Assembly (NCBI GenBank): GCA_965279475.1
Contig: CBDIIA010000003.1
Coordinates: 992,001-1,056,000 of the forward strand
Reading direction: 5' to 3'
Origin: Pseudorhodoferax sp965279475
GTDB taxonomy: Bacteria; Pseudomonadota; Gammaproteobacteria; Burkholderiales; Burkholderiaceae_C
Length of the DNA stretch: 64,000 nucleotides
The notes below the pieces were generated by a model that was not told the origin of the DNA, ran no database searches, and saw only the letters and a program-made list of their open reading frames with translations. Position 1 is the stretch's first letter. The number at the start of each line of letters is the position of its first letter. Position numbers and translations under genes: made by a program. This document shows, in pieces, positions 1 through 8,700 of the stretch.

Positions 1-1284
1 GCAGGTGGATGCCGGCTTGAACTCGATGCGGCGGTCGAGCGCGTCGGACGCATCGCCGCGCGCCGTGCCGACCATCGCCTGGCGCGAGCCCAGGCCGCGG
101 CTCACCACGCGTTTGGCCAGCTCCTTCTTCTCGACGACCATGCGCTGGCGCACGTATTCCGCGCGCTGCAGGGATACGCTTTCGTTCATCTGCTCCGACC
201 CGCCACGGCTGGCGTGGCCGGCGACCTCGAAGCAGGGCGTGGCTTTGGCGGCGGCCAGCCGGGCGATCTCGCGCAGCCATTGCTCGTAGGGCGTGCCGTC
301 GGGCGCGAAGCCGGTGCCGGCGGGCCGGAAGTTGAACTTCACCGCCAGGCGGTCGTTGTCGAGGCCGTACTGCACGACCTTGCCGAACGCCCGCATCGCC
401 GCCGCCCGCTGGCCCAGCTTGAGCTGCGTCAGGTAGATGCCGGCCTGCACGCGCGGCTGGTCGCCCACGGGGTTGCGCAGCACGGCGTTGTACAGGGCCA
501 GCGCCTCACGGTACTTCTTGCCGTTGTAGGCGTTCATCGCTTCGTCGATGCCGGTCGCGGCAACGATCTTGTCGACGTAGTCGGCGTTAATCGGGTCACC
601 GGCCTTGGTGCCCTGGCAGGTCTTGATGTAACCCTCGACCGCCTTGTCGGCAACCCACAGCGGGCTGTCCTTGAAGTAGGGAATCGGCGAGCTGTCGATG
701 CCGGTCGTCTGCGAGCGCGCGAAGCCCTTGCTGACGATCTTGCCGGTCTTCAGGTCGGCCAGCGCATAGCAGATGCGGTAGGCGTCGCGCTCGCCTTCGG
801 GCTTGCCCTGCAGGTTGATCGGCGTGAAGGTGCCGACGAAGATCAGCGGCAACGCGGCGACGTTGCCGGCGCTGAACGGCTTCACCTCGTACTGGGGAAA
901 CGCATCCTTCACCAGGCTGACCAGCTGCTGCTCCATCGCCACGGTGGCCGCGGTCTGCACGCCGGTGGCCCCGTCGACCAGCGGATCGATGACGACGCTG
1001 TATTTCTGGCCCGCCGGCAGGTCGGCCTTGGAGAACACGTCGCGCGCCGCGAGCTGCACGGCTTCGGCATACGGGAGCGCGACGATGGGCGCAGGTGCCG
1101 CGACCGGGGCGGGCGCGGCCGGTGCGACGGTGGTGGTGGCCGGCGGCGGCGCAGCCGTAGTCTCGGCCCCCTTGTCGGGCGCGGCGCAGGCGCCGATCAG
1201 CAGGCAGACGCAGGCGGCCAGCCAGGCGGCAGGGGCGCGATGGGGGGCTCGGTGTTCGGCCGTCTGTGCAGAATCGATCGCCAA
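1..1284 (-). CDS. OmpA-domain lipoprotein (C-terminus cut by window edge)
   Basis: The reverse strand is open from about 1296 to the window edge; 428 codons are visible and no stop is reached. I prefer the TTG at 1284 because GGAGGT lies five bases before it; an in-frame ATG at 1296 overlaps that ribosome site. A hydrophobic stretch ending in a lipobox (LLIGAC) follows about 35 residues in, then a Pro/Ala-rich linker typical of an outer-membrane-tethered lipoprotein. The middle has a CsgG-like flavour plus a helical tetratrico-like stretch. The last 90 residues look like an OmpA peptidoglycan-binding domain (EVAGHASRGGSE, then QRAEYVRQRM and DRRIEF). Inference: an outer-membrane lipoprotein contacting peptidoglycan. 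The DUF2059-like gene lies 22 bases upstream on the same strand. Confidence 0.72.
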   Translation of the reverse strand, partial: MAIDSAQTAEHRAPHRAPAAWLAACVCLLIGACAAPDKGAETTAAPPPATTTVAPAAPAPVAAPAPIVALPYAEAVQLAARDVFSKADLPAGQKYSVVIDPLVDGATGVQTAATVAMEQQLVSLVKDAFPQYEVKPFSAGNVAALPLIFVGTFTPINLQGKPEGERDAYRICYALADLKTGKIVSKGFARSQTTGIDSSPIPYFKDSPLWVADKAVEGYIKTCQGTKAGDPINADYVDKIVAATGIDEAMNAYNGKKYREALALYNAVLRNPVGDQPRVQAGIYLTQLKLGQRAAAMRAFGKVVQYGLDNDRLAVKFNFRPAGTGFAPDGTPYEQWLREIARLAAAKATPCFEVAGHASRGGSEQMNESVSLQRAEYVRQRMVVEKKELAKRVVSRGLGSRQAMVGTARGDASDALDRRIEFKPASTC

Positions 1285-1306
1285 TGTGACCTCCATGAAG
1301 ACGCGA

Positions 1307-1885
1307 TCAGGGCTTTGGCGCTGGGCCGGGAGCAGGGCCCGGGGCCGTGGGCACAGGGCCGAGCACGGCCTCGAACCGCTTGGTCACGCTCAGTTCGAGC
1401 GCCTTGATCTTGGGTTCGAGTTCGGGGCGCAACTCGGCGACCAGCTTGTCCGACAGCGACTTCATCATCTCGCCGTTGGCCTGCTGGAACTTGCGCACCG
1501 CAGGCGCTTCCATGGCGTTGATCAGCTGCTTGAGTTCGGCTTCGCTGAACTGCGCCTCGAGCAGGGCGCCCATCGTGCTGGGCATCAGCTTGACGGCGCG
1601 GTCGCGCACGATCGGTACCGCCTCGTCGCTGTACTTGCGCAGGTCGGCCTGCACGTCCTTCGCCAGCGCTTCGCGCTTCTCAGGCGGCACGCGCTGCTGG
1701 ATCACCGGCCCCACGCGCTGCATCAACTGCAGGGCGGGCTGCTCGGCCATCATGCGGCCCTGGTTCTCGATGGCGGGGCGTTGCAGCTGCAGCACCTTGT
1801 CGACCAGCTGCTTCTTGGCCGCCGAGGTCTCGGCGTGGGACAGGGTGGACAGCGCGATCAGCGCGGCGGCGAGGACGATCTTCAA
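1307..1885 (-). CDS. DUF2059-like exported protein
   Basis: About 192 residues if translation starts at the TTG at 1885, which gives a clean Sec signal peptide (MKIVLAAALIALSTLSHAE). The frame is open further upstream to 1969, but that extension is arginine-rich and lacks signal-peptide character. The mature part is helical and charged, with LPSTMGALLEAQFSEAEL-like sequence resembling DUF2059, a periplasmic family of unknown function. The C-terminus is a Pro/Ala/Gly tail (PGPAPGPAPKP). It lies just upstream of the OmpA-domain lipoprotein on the same strand, so the two are probably co-transcribed. Function is unknown; the family match is from memory of the pattern. Confidence 0.68.
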   Translation of the reverse strand: MKIVLAAALIALSTLSHAETSAAKKQLVDKVLQLQRPAIENQGRMMAEQPALQLMQRVGPVIQQRVPPEKREALAKDVQADLRKYSDEAVPIVRDRAVKLMPSTMGALLEAQFSEAELKQLINAMEAPAVRKFQQANGEMMKSLSDKLVAELRPELEPKIKALELSVTKRFEAVLGPVPTAPGPAPGPAPKP

Positions 1886-2134
1886 GATGCTTCTTTCGGG
1901 AGGAGTGGAGGCGTTGCCGCGATGGCGGTGACCCCGGTCAGTATCGCCGGCTCCGCACGACGCGGTCAAGGCAGGTCAACTGCCTACCGCGGCCGCATGG
2001 GCGGGGCAGCCGACACCCGAGAATTTCGATCGGACTTCGGCACCGACCTAGGGTTTCGCCTAGCATATCCCACTGTCCGCAGTCGAACAATGACACGGCC
2101 CATATCACACCACCCACAGATGGAGACGCTTCCT

Positions 2135-2608
2135 ATGCAGGTTCAATTCAAGGTCAACGGCAAGCAGGCCAGTTTCGACGCCGCACCCAACACCCTTCTC
2201 GTGCAGGCGCTGCGCGAGAACCTCAAGCTGACCGGCACCCACGTGGGCTGCGACACGGCCCAGTGCGGCGCCTGCACCGTGATCCTGAACGGCCGTGCGA
2301 TCAAGTCGTGCAATGTGCTGGCGGCCCAGGTGGCCGGCGCCGAGATCACCACCATCGAAGGCCTTGCCAAGCCCGACGGCACGATGCACCCGATGCAGGC
2401 GGCCTTCAAGGAGTGCCATGGCCTGCAGTGCGGCTTCTGCACCACCGGCATGGTGATGAGCGCGGTCGACCTGTGCACCCACCACCCGAAGGCGGGCGAG
2501 AGCGAGATCCGCGAGCTGCTCGAAGGCAACATCTGCCGCTGTACCGGCTACCAGAACATCGTGAAGGCCGTGCAGATGGGCCAGACCACGATGGCCGCCG
2601 CGGCCTGA
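2135..2608 (+). CDS. coxS: CoxS-type [2Fe-2S] subunit of a molybdenum hydroxylase
   Basis: 157 residues, the normal size for the small subunit of CO dehydrogenase/xanthine oxidase-family enzymes. It carries electrons between the molybdenum site of CoxL and the FAD of CoxM. The N-terminal ferredoxin-like part has the plant-type cluster motif (GCDTAQCGACTV, then a Cys in IKSCNV). The C-terminal part has the second cluster motif (CGFCTTGM and CRCTGYQNI). The ATG at 2135 is preceded by GGAG at 2122; an in-frame ATG at 2090 would add a poorly conserved leader. It is the first gene of the S-L-M set, with coxL starting 13 bases after its stop. Confidence 0.93.
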   Translation: MQVQFKVNGKQASFDAAPNTLLVQALRENLKLTGTHVGCDTAQCGACTVILNGRAIKSCNVLAAQVAGAEITTIEGLAKPDGTMHPMQAAFKECHGLQCGFCTTGMVMSAVDLCTHHPKAGESEIRELLEGNICRCTGYQNIVKAVQMGQTTMAAAA

Positions 2609-2621
2609 AGGAGCACACACC

Positions 2622-4994
2622 ATGGGCGCTCCTGACTTTGCCAAACTGCCGCACATCGGCGAGGCCCTCCTGCGCAAGGAGGATTACCGTTTCCTGACCG
2701 GGGCGGGCAACTACACCGACGACATCAACCTCGTCAACCAAAGCTACGCCGTGTTCGTGCGCTCGCCGCATGCACACGCCGCCGTCAAGAGCATCAACCT
2801 CGACCGGGCGCGCGCGATGCCGGGTGTGGTCGAGATCTTCACCGGCAAGGACATCGAGGGCAAGATGGGCGGCCTGCCCTGCGGCTGGCTGATCACCAGC
2901 ACCGATGGGCAACCGATGAAGGAGCCTCCGCACCCGATCCTGGCGCAGGGCAAGGTGCGCTACGTTGGCGACCAGGTGGCGATGGTGGTGGCCGAGACCA
3001 TCGAGCAGGCCAAGAACGCCGCCGAGGCGGTCGAGGTCGACTACGACGTGCTGCCTGCCGTGGTGCGCGTCACCGAGGCGGCCAAGGCCACGGCGTTGCA
3101 CGAGGCCGCGCCCGACAACCATTGCTACAAGTGGGCGATCGGCGACAAGGCGCAGGTCGATGCGGCATTTGCCGGCGCAGCGCATGTCACCCGGCTCGAC
3201 CTGGTCAACAACCGGCTGGTGCCCAACGCGATGGAGCCGCGCACCGCGATCGGCTCGTACAGCCGCGGCACCGACGAGTACACGCTGTACGTGTCGAACC
3301 AGAACCCGCACGTCGAGCGGCTCTTGATGACGGCCTTTGTGCTGGGTCTGCCCGAGCACAAGGTGCGCGTGATCGCGCCCGACGTGGGCGGCGGTTTCGG
3401 CTCGAAGATCTTTCTCTATGCCGAGGACGTGTGCCTGACCTGGGCCGCCAAGCAGCTGAACCGCAGCATCAAGTGGACGGCCGATCGCAGCGAGGCCTTC
3501 GTCTCCGACGCCCACGGCCGCGACCACGTGAGCCATGCCGAGATGGCGATGGACAAGGACGGCAAATTCCTCGCGCTGCGAGTGCACACCGACGCCAACC
3601 TCGGCGCCTACCTGTCGACCTTCTCGACCGCCGTGCCGACCATCCTGTACGCGACGCTGCTGGCCGGCCAATATGCGACGCCGCAGATCTACGTCGAGGT
3701 CGACGCCTGGTTCACCAACACCGCGCCGGTCGATGCCTACCGCGGTGCCGGCCGCCCCGAGGCAACCTATCTGCTCGAGCGGCTGGTCAGCCGTTGCGGC
3801 TGGGAGCTGGGGCTGGGGCAGGACGAGATCCGCAAGCGCAACTTCATCCGCAGCTGGCCCTACCAGACGCCCGTCGCGCTGCAGTACGACGTGGGCGACT
3901 ACATCGGCTGCATGGACAAGGCCCAGGGGCTGGCCGACGTGACCGGCTTCGCCGCGCGGCGCCAGGCCAGCGAAGCCAAGGGTTTGAAGCGCGGCATCGG
4001 CTACAGCAGCTACATCGAGGCTTGCGGCATCGCGCCGAGCAACATCGCCGGGGCCCTGGGCGCGCGCGCCGGCCTGTTCGAATGCGGCGAGGTGCGGGTG
4101 CACCCGACCGGCAGCGTGACCGTGTTCACCGGCTCGCACAGCCATGGCCAGGGCCACGAGACGACCTTCGCGCAGGTGGTGGCGGCGCGCCTGGGCATCG
4201 CGGTCGATGCGGTCGACGTGGTGCACGGCGACACCGGCCGCGTGCCGTTCGGCATGGGCACCTATGGCTCGCGTTCGATCTCGGTCGGCGGCGCGGCCAT
4301 CATGCGGGCGCTGGACAAGATCGAGACCAAGGCCAAGAAGATCGCCGCGCACCTGATGGAGGCGAGCGATGCCGACGTGGAGTTCGCCAACGGCGAATTC
4401 ACGGTCAAGGGCACCGACAAGAAGGTGACCTTCGGCCAGGTGGCGCTGACGGCCTATGTGCCGCACAACTATCCGCTGGACAAGCTGGAGCCGGGCCTGA
4501 ACGAGACTGCGTTCTACGACCCGACCAACTTCACCTTTCCGGCCGGCACCTACATCTGCGAGGTCGAGGTCGATCCGGCGACCGGCACGGTGCGGGTCGA
4601 CCGCTTCACCGCGGTGGACGACTTCGGCACCATCATCAACCCGATGATCGTCGAGGGTCAGGTCCACGGCGGCCTGGTGCAGGGCATCGGCCAGGCGCTG
4701 ATGGAGAACTGCGTGTACGACCCCGAGTCCGGCCAGTTGCTGACCGGCTCGTTCATGGACTACGCGATGCCGCGCGCCGACGACATGCCGCACTTCACGC
4801 TCGACACCATCTGCACGCCGTGCACGCACAACCCGCTGGGCACCAAGGGTTGCGGCGAGGCCGGCGCCATCGGTTCGCCGCCGGCGGTGATCAACGCGGT
4901 GCTGGACGCGCTGGCGCCGCTGGGCGTGAAGGAGTTCGACATGCCCGCATCGCCCAGCCGTGTCTGGGAAGCCATCCAATCGGCCGCAGCCTGA
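2622..4994 (+). CDS. coxL: CoxL-type molybdopterin subunit, form II
   Basis: 790 residues, typical for the large catalytic subunit that binds molybdopterin-cytosine dinucleotide. The aldehyde oxidase/xanthine dehydrogenase a/b hammerhead is N-terminal (GEALLRKEDYRFLTGAGNY), followed by MoCo-binding segments (DVGGGFGSK, GSHSHGQGHETTF, GTKGCGEAGAIGSPPA). The active-site loop reads AYRGAGRPEA. In established classification AYxCSFR marks true (form I) CO dehydrogenase, while AYRGAGR marks form II, whose in vivo substrate is often uncertain. S-L-M gene order is also the form II arrangement. I would call it a form II CODH-like hydroxylase and not claim CO oxidation; a purine or other N-heterocycle substrate is possible. 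Confidence 0.93.
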   Translation: MGAPDFAKLPHIGEALLRKEDYRFLTGAGNYTDDINLVNQSYAVFVRSPHAHAAVKSINLDRARAMPGVVEIFTGKDIEGKMGGLPCGWLITSTDGQPMKEPPHPILAQGKVRYVGDQVAMVVAETIEQAKNAAEAVEVDYDVLPAVVRVTEAAKATALHEAAPDNHCYKWAIGDKAQVDAAFAGAAHVTRLDLVNNRLVPNAMEPRTAIGSYSRGTDEYTLYVSNQNPHVERLLMTAFVLGLPEHKVRVIAPDVGGGFGSKIFLYAEDVCLTWAAKQLNRSIKWTADRSEAFVSDAHGRDHVSHAEMAMDKDGKFLALRVHTDANLGAYLSTFSTAVPTILYATLLAGQYATPQIYVEVDAWFTNTAPVDAYRGAGRPEATYLLERLVSRCGWELGLGQDEIRKRNFIRSWPYQTPVALQYDVGDYIGCMDKAQGLADVTGFAARRQASEAKGLKRGIGYSSYIEACGIAPSNIAGALGARAGLFECGEVRVHPTGSVTVFTGSHSHGQGHETTFAQVVAARLGIAVDAVDVVHGDTGRVPFGMGTYGSRSISVGGAAIMRALDKIETKAKKIAAHLMEASDADVEFANGEFTVKGTDKKVTFGQVALTAYVPHNYPLDKLEPGLNETAFYDPTNFTFPAGTYICEVEVDPATGTVRVDRFTAVDDFGTIINPMIVEGQVHGGLVQGIGQALMENCVYDPESGQLLTGSFMDYAMPRADDMPHFTLDTICTPCTHNPLGTKGCGEAGAIGSPPAVINAVLDALAPLGVKEFDMPASPSRVWEAIQSAAA

Positions 4995-5016
4995 CACCGC
5001 CCCAAGGAACACCACC

Positions 5017-5808
5017 ATGTACGCATTCACCATCGACCGCCCCACTTCCACAGCCGACGCGGTCAAGCTCGCGACCGACGGCGCCAAACCGCTGGCGGGC
5101 GGCCAGACGCTGCTGGCTTCGATGAAGCTGCGCCTGTCCGATCCCGGCCGGCTGGCCGACCTCGGGGCGATCAAGGAACTGGTCGGCATCCGCAAGGAAG
5201 GCAATGCCATCGTGATCGGCGCGATGACGCGGCATCTCGACGTGGCCAACAGCGCCGAGGTCCAGGCCGCGATTCCGGCGCTGGCCGACTTGGCTGCCCA
5301 CATCGGCGACCGGCAGGTCCGTGCGATGGGCACACTGGGCGGCTCGGTGGCCAACAACGACCCGGCGGCCTGCTACCCCAGCGCCGTGCTGGGCCTGGGC
5401 GCCACCGTGCACACAACGCAGCGCAAAATCGCCGCGGACGATTTCTTCCAGGGCATGTTTGCCACCGCGCTGGCCGATGGCGAGCTGATCACCGCGATCA
5501 GTTTCCCCGTGCCGAAGCGGGCGGCCTACATGAAGTTCAAGCAGCCGGCTTCGCGCTTTGCGCTGGTCGGTGTGTTCGTCGCGCAGACCGATGCCGGTGT
5601 GCGGGTGGCGGTGACCGGCGCCGGCAACGGCGTCTTCCGCCATGCGGGCCTGGAGGCGGCGCTGAACCAGAGCTTCACGCCGCAGGCGGCGGCCGCGGTG
5701 AAGATCGACGCGACCGATCTGAACAGCGACATCCACGCCTCCGCGGCCTACCGCGCCAACCTGGTCGGCGTGCAGACGCAACGCGCGGTCGCCAAGGCGT
5801 TAGCATAG
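5017..5808 (+). CDS. coxM: CoxM-type FAD subunit
   Basis: 263 residues with the two FAD-binding signatures of the CoxM/xanthine dehydrogenase medium subunit: PLAGGQTLLASMKLR near residue 30 and TLGGSVANNDPAACYP near residue 105. The C-terminal CO-dehydrogenase flavoprotein domain follows. It passes electrons from the CoxS iron-sulfur clusters to the quinone or other acceptor. The chosen ATG at 5017 has AAGGA upstream and gives MYAFTIDRP, the family-typical N-terminus; the frame is open to 4960 but that would overlap the coxL end. It is third in the S-L-M operon. Confidence 0.93.
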   Translation: MYAFTIDRPTSTADAVKLATDGAKPLAGGQTLLASMKLRLSDPGRLADLGAIKELVGIRKEGNAIVIGAMTRHLDVANSAEVQAAIPALADLAAHIGDRQVRAMGTLGGSVANNDPAACYPSAVLGLGATVHTTQRKIAADDFFQGMFATALADGELITAISFPVPKRAAYMKFKQPASRFALVGVFVAQTDAGVRVAVTGAGNGVFRHAGLEAALNQSFTPQAAAAVKIDATDLNSDIHASAAYRANLVGVQTQRAVAKALA

Positions 5809-5902
5809 GTCGAGGGCTGCATCCCGGTATCGCCATGCAGGCTCCGGCCACCACCGGCCGGGCCTGGTCACGGACGGCCGGGCCAGCCATGAGGACGCAC
5901 GC

Positions 5903-6808
5903 TTGACTTCTCTTTTTGCCACCATCGACGCGCTGATGACCGGTCTGGTCGAGGCCGGCTACCACGCGGAACGCCGGCTGGCGACCGCAGTGTTCCTCGC
6001 ACTGAAGCTGCAGCGCCCGCTGCTGCTCGAGGGCGAGCCCGGCGTGGGCAAGACCGAACTGGCCAAGGCCTTGTCGGTCGCCTTGCAGCGCCAGTTGCTG
6101 CGGCTGCAGTGCTACGACGGGCTCGAGCAGCGCGAGGCGCTGTACGAGTGGAACTACGCGGCGCAATTGCTGCACATGCGCGCGGCCGGGCAGAACGAGG
6201 ATGCGGCCACGCTCGAGCGCGAGGTCTATGGCGCCCGTTACCTGATCCGCCGCCCATTGCTGCAGGCGCTGCAGACACCGGCGCCGGGTGCGGTGCTGCT
6301 GATCGACGAGGTCGATCGCGCCGACGAACCGTTCGAGGCCTTCCTGCTCGAATACCTGGGCGAGTACCAGGTCAGCATTCCCGAGATCGGCACGGTCGCG
6401 GCGCTGGTGAAGCCCGTGACCCTGCTCACCAGCAACCGCACGCGTGAACTCAACGATGCGGTGAAGCGGCGCTGCCTCTACCATTGGCTCGATTACCCGG
6501 ACCGCGACCGTGAGCTGGCGATCGTGCGGGCGCAGGTGCCCGAGGCGAGCGATGCCTTGTCGGCCCAGGTGGCGGGCTTCGTCAGCCGCCTGCGCAGCGC
6601 GTCGTTCGCCAACGCGTTCCAGCGCGCGCCGGGCATCGCCGAGAGCGTGGAATGGGCGCGTGCGCTGGTCGCGCTGGACACGCTGGTGGTCGACCCCGAA
6701 GTGGTGGCCGACACGGCCGGCATCCTGTTCAAGCAGCGCGAGGACGTGGCCGCGCTGACGCGCGATCTCGCCGCCGAGCTGCTGCGGCCCGAAGAGACCG
6801 CGGTGTGA
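5903..6808 (+). CDS. MoxR-family AAA+ ATPase (CoxD-like)
   Basis: 301 residues starting at a TTG (5903) with GAGGA eight bases upstream; no suitable ATG exists in the frame. Walker A is GEPGVGKTE near residue 50 and Walker B is VLLIDEVDRADEPFEAFLL near residue 130, followed by a sensor-1 region (LLTSNRTRELNDAVKRRC). MoxR ATPases act as maturation chaperones together with VWA-domain partners. In cox operons CoxD and CoxE are reported to help insert or sulfurate the Mo/Cu centre. The VWA partner is directly downstream. The gap to coxM is about 95 bases and shows no terminator. Confidence 0.9.
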   Translation: MTSLFATIDALMTGLVEAGYHAERRLATAVFLALKLQRPLLLEGEPGVGKTELAKALSVALQRQLLRLQCYDGLEQREALYEWNYAAQLLHMRAAGQNEDAATLEREVYGARYLIRRPLLQALQTPAPGAVLLIDEVDRADEPFEAFLLEYLGEYQVSIPEIGTVAALVKPVTLLTSNRTRELNDAVKRRCLYHWLDYPDRDRELAIVRAQVPEASDALSAQVAGFVSRLRSASFANAFQRAPGIAESVEWARALVALDTLVVDPEVVADTAGILFKQREDVAALTRDLAAELLRPEETAV

Positions 6809-6823
6809 CCGGACAGGTGGCGC

Positions 6824-8008
6824 GTGCAGCTCGGTGACGCGCGCACCGGCAAGCTGGCCGACAACATCGCCGGCTTCGGCCGCGCGTTGCGCCGTGCCGG
6901 CGTGCCGGTCGACCCCTTGCGCATCGCGCTGGGCCAGCAGGCTGCGCTGCTGGTGGGGGTGGATGCCAAGGACGACCTGAGCGCCGCGCTCGAAGCCGTG
7001 ATGCTGGGCCGCGAGCAGGACCGCGCGGTGTTCCGCGAGCTGTTCGACGCGTATTTCCGCAATCCCGAGGTCGCGCAGAAATTGCTGGCCCAACTGCTGC
7101 CGAGTGCCGAAGGCAAGGCCGAGCCCAGCACACGGCGGCCGCGCGTGCGCGAAGCGCTGTCGCCGCAGCAGGCCTTCGGCAAGGCAGTGCCGCCCAAGCA
7201 GGAAGACCAGAAGGTCGAGTTCGACGCGGCCATGACCGCGAGCGACCTGCAACGGCTGCAGCATGCGGACTTCAATGCGCTGTCGGCCACCGAATACCGC
7301 CTGGTGGAGCGCCTGGCGCGCGAGGTGGCGCTGCCGATCCCGCACGTGCCTGCGCGCCGCACGCGGCCCGGCCCACGTGGTGCCCGCCTGCACTGGCCCG
7401 GGGTGCTGCACGAGGCCGCGCGCACCGGTGGCGAGTTGCTGCGCCTGCCGCGGCTGCAGCGCCGCGCGCAGCCGTTGCCGCTGCTGGTGCTGGTCGACAT
7501 CTCGGGTTCGATGGAGCGTTATGCGCGGCTGCTGCTGGCGTTCCTGCATGCGGCCACGCGAAGGCAAACGCGGCGTGACGTGTTTGCCTTCGGCACGCAG
7601 CTGACCGATCTGACGCAGGCATTCCGCATCGCCGACACCGACGACATGCTGGCAGCGGCCGGCCGGCTGGTCGAGGACTTTGCCGGCGGCACGCAATTGG
7701 GCGCGTCGCTGGCCACGCTGCGCCAGCACCACGCGCGCCGGCTGGTCGGGCGCCGCACGCTGGTGCTGATGATCACCGACGGCCTGGACACCGGGGAGCC
7801 CGCTGCGCTGGACAGCGAGCTCGCCTGGCTGCGGCGCCGCACCCGGCGCCTGCTGTGGCTCAACCCGCTGCTGCGCTTTGAAGGCTATGCACCCCTCGCG
7901 CGTGGGGCCGCTGCGGTGCACCGCCATGCACATGCGATGCTGGCGGTTCACAATCTGACCCGGCTCGAGGACTTGGCGCGCAGTCTGGCGTCGCTGATGA
8001 AACACTGA
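6824..8008 (+). CDS. VWA-domain CoxE-like protein
   Basis: 394 residues from a GTG at 6824, fifteen bases after the MoxR stop. The C-terminal half is a von Willebrand A domain with a complete MIDAS: DISGS in LVLVDISGSMERYARLLL, a Thr in GGTQLGASLA and an Asp in LMITDGLDTGE. The N-terminal half is helical and charged. CoxE/YeiN-type VWA proteins pair with MoxR ATPases as metal-dependent adaptors in enzyme maturation, so a role in activating the CoxSLM enzyme follows from the context. The start is not certain, because the Shine-Dalgarno is only a modest GGACAGGTGG. Confidence 0.9.
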   Translation: MQLGDARTGKLADNIAGFGRALRRAGVPVDPLRIALGQQAALLVGVDAKDDLSAALEAVMLGREQDRAVFRELFDAYFRNPEVAQKLLAQLLPSAEGKAEPSTRRPRVREALSPQQAFGKAVPPKQEDQKVEFDAAMTASDLQRLQHADFNALSATEYRLVERLAREVALPIPHVPARRTRPGPRGARLHWPGVLHEAARTGGELLRLPRLQRRAQPLPLLVLVDISGSMERYARLLLAFLHAATRRQTRRDVFAFGTQLTDLTQAFRIADTDDMLAAAGRLVEDFAGGTQLGASLATLRQHHARRLVGRRTLVLMITDGLDTGEPAALDSELAWLRRRTRRLLWLNPLLRFEGYAPLARGAAAVHRHAHAMLAVHNLTRLEDLARSLASLMKH

Positions 8009-8032
8009 TCGACAAGAAGAAGGAACCACACG

Positions 8033-8665
8033 ATGGAAATGCAGGGCAGCCGCCAGTTGGGCGTCACACAGCAGCAGGCCTGGGATGCGTTGAACGATCC
8101 CGAGGTGCTGAAGGTCTGCATCCCCGGATGCGACAAGGTCGAGGCTACGGGCGAGAACCAGTACGCGATCGGCATGGCGGTGAAGATCGGCCCGGTGTCG
8201 GCCAAGTTCGCCGGCAAGATCACGCTCAGCGACATCGTGCCGCCTGAAAGCTACACCATCAGCTTCGAAGGCCAGGGCGGTGCCGCCGGGTTCGGCAAGG
8301 GCAACGCGAAAGTGACGCTGACACCCACTGCCACCGGTTGCGAGCTGGCCTATGCGGTGCAGGCGCAGGTGGGCGGAAAGGTCGCGCAACTCGGCCAGCG
8401 CCTGATCGACGGCGCTGCCAAGTCGATGGCCGAAGACTTCTTCAAGCGCTTCGACAACGAGATGCAGCGGCAGTATCCGGCACCGGAGGCGGCGCCCGAA
8501 GGCCTGCCGGCGGAGGCCGCCGCGCCCATCGAGGTCGGCGTGCCCGGCGGCAGCGCCGACATTCCGGTGCCGCCGGCGAGCCAACCCAAGTCGGGCGGCG
8601 TGACCGCATGGGTATGGGTGGTGGGGGCGGTGGTGCTGGTCGCGGCCGTCTACCTCATGCGCTGA
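8033..8665 (+). CDS. coxG: CoxG family SRPBCC protein with C-terminal membrane anchor
   Basis: 210 residues. The first 150 form a SRPBCC/CoxG domain (MEMQGSRQLGVTQQQAWDAL, then VKIGPVSAKFAGKI and GGAAGFGKGNAKVTL, hallmarks of the CO dehydrogenase subunit G family). A Pro/Ala linker and one C-terminal transmembrane helix (VWVVGAVVLVAAVYLM) follow. CoxG in Oligotropha recruits CO dehydrogenase to the cytoplasmic membrane, so this anchor fits that role. AAGGAAC precedes the ATG. It is sixth in the operon, 35 bases before xdhC. Confidence 0.92.
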   Translation: MEMQGSRQLGVTQQQAWDALNDPEVLKVCIPGCDKVEATGENQYAIGMAVKIGPVSAKFAGKITLSDIVPPESYTISFEGQGGAAGFGKGNAKVTLTPTATGCELAYAVQAQVGGKVAQLGQRLIDGAAKSMAEDFFKRFDNEMQRQYPAPEAAPEGLPAEAAAPIEVGVPGGSADIPVPPASQPKSGGVTAWVWVVGAVVLVAAVYLMR

Positions 8666-8700
8666 GCGCCAGCCGCTCGCGTCGCAAGCAGGAGTCGTTC

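Noticed and set aside
2622..4994. True (form I) carbon monoxide dehydrogenase
   Set aside because: The active-site loop is AYRGAGR, not AYxCSFR, and the gene order is S-L-M rather than M-S-L.
2406..5357. 983-codon open frame on the minus strand
   Set aside because: It lies opposite coxL/coxM and translates to His/Arg/Val/Leu-rich sequence without domains, the usual shadow of a high-GC gene.
5675..8584. 969-codon open frame on the minus strand
   Set aside because: Antisense to the moxR-VWA-coxG genes, which have clear catalytic motifs; the antisense product has none.
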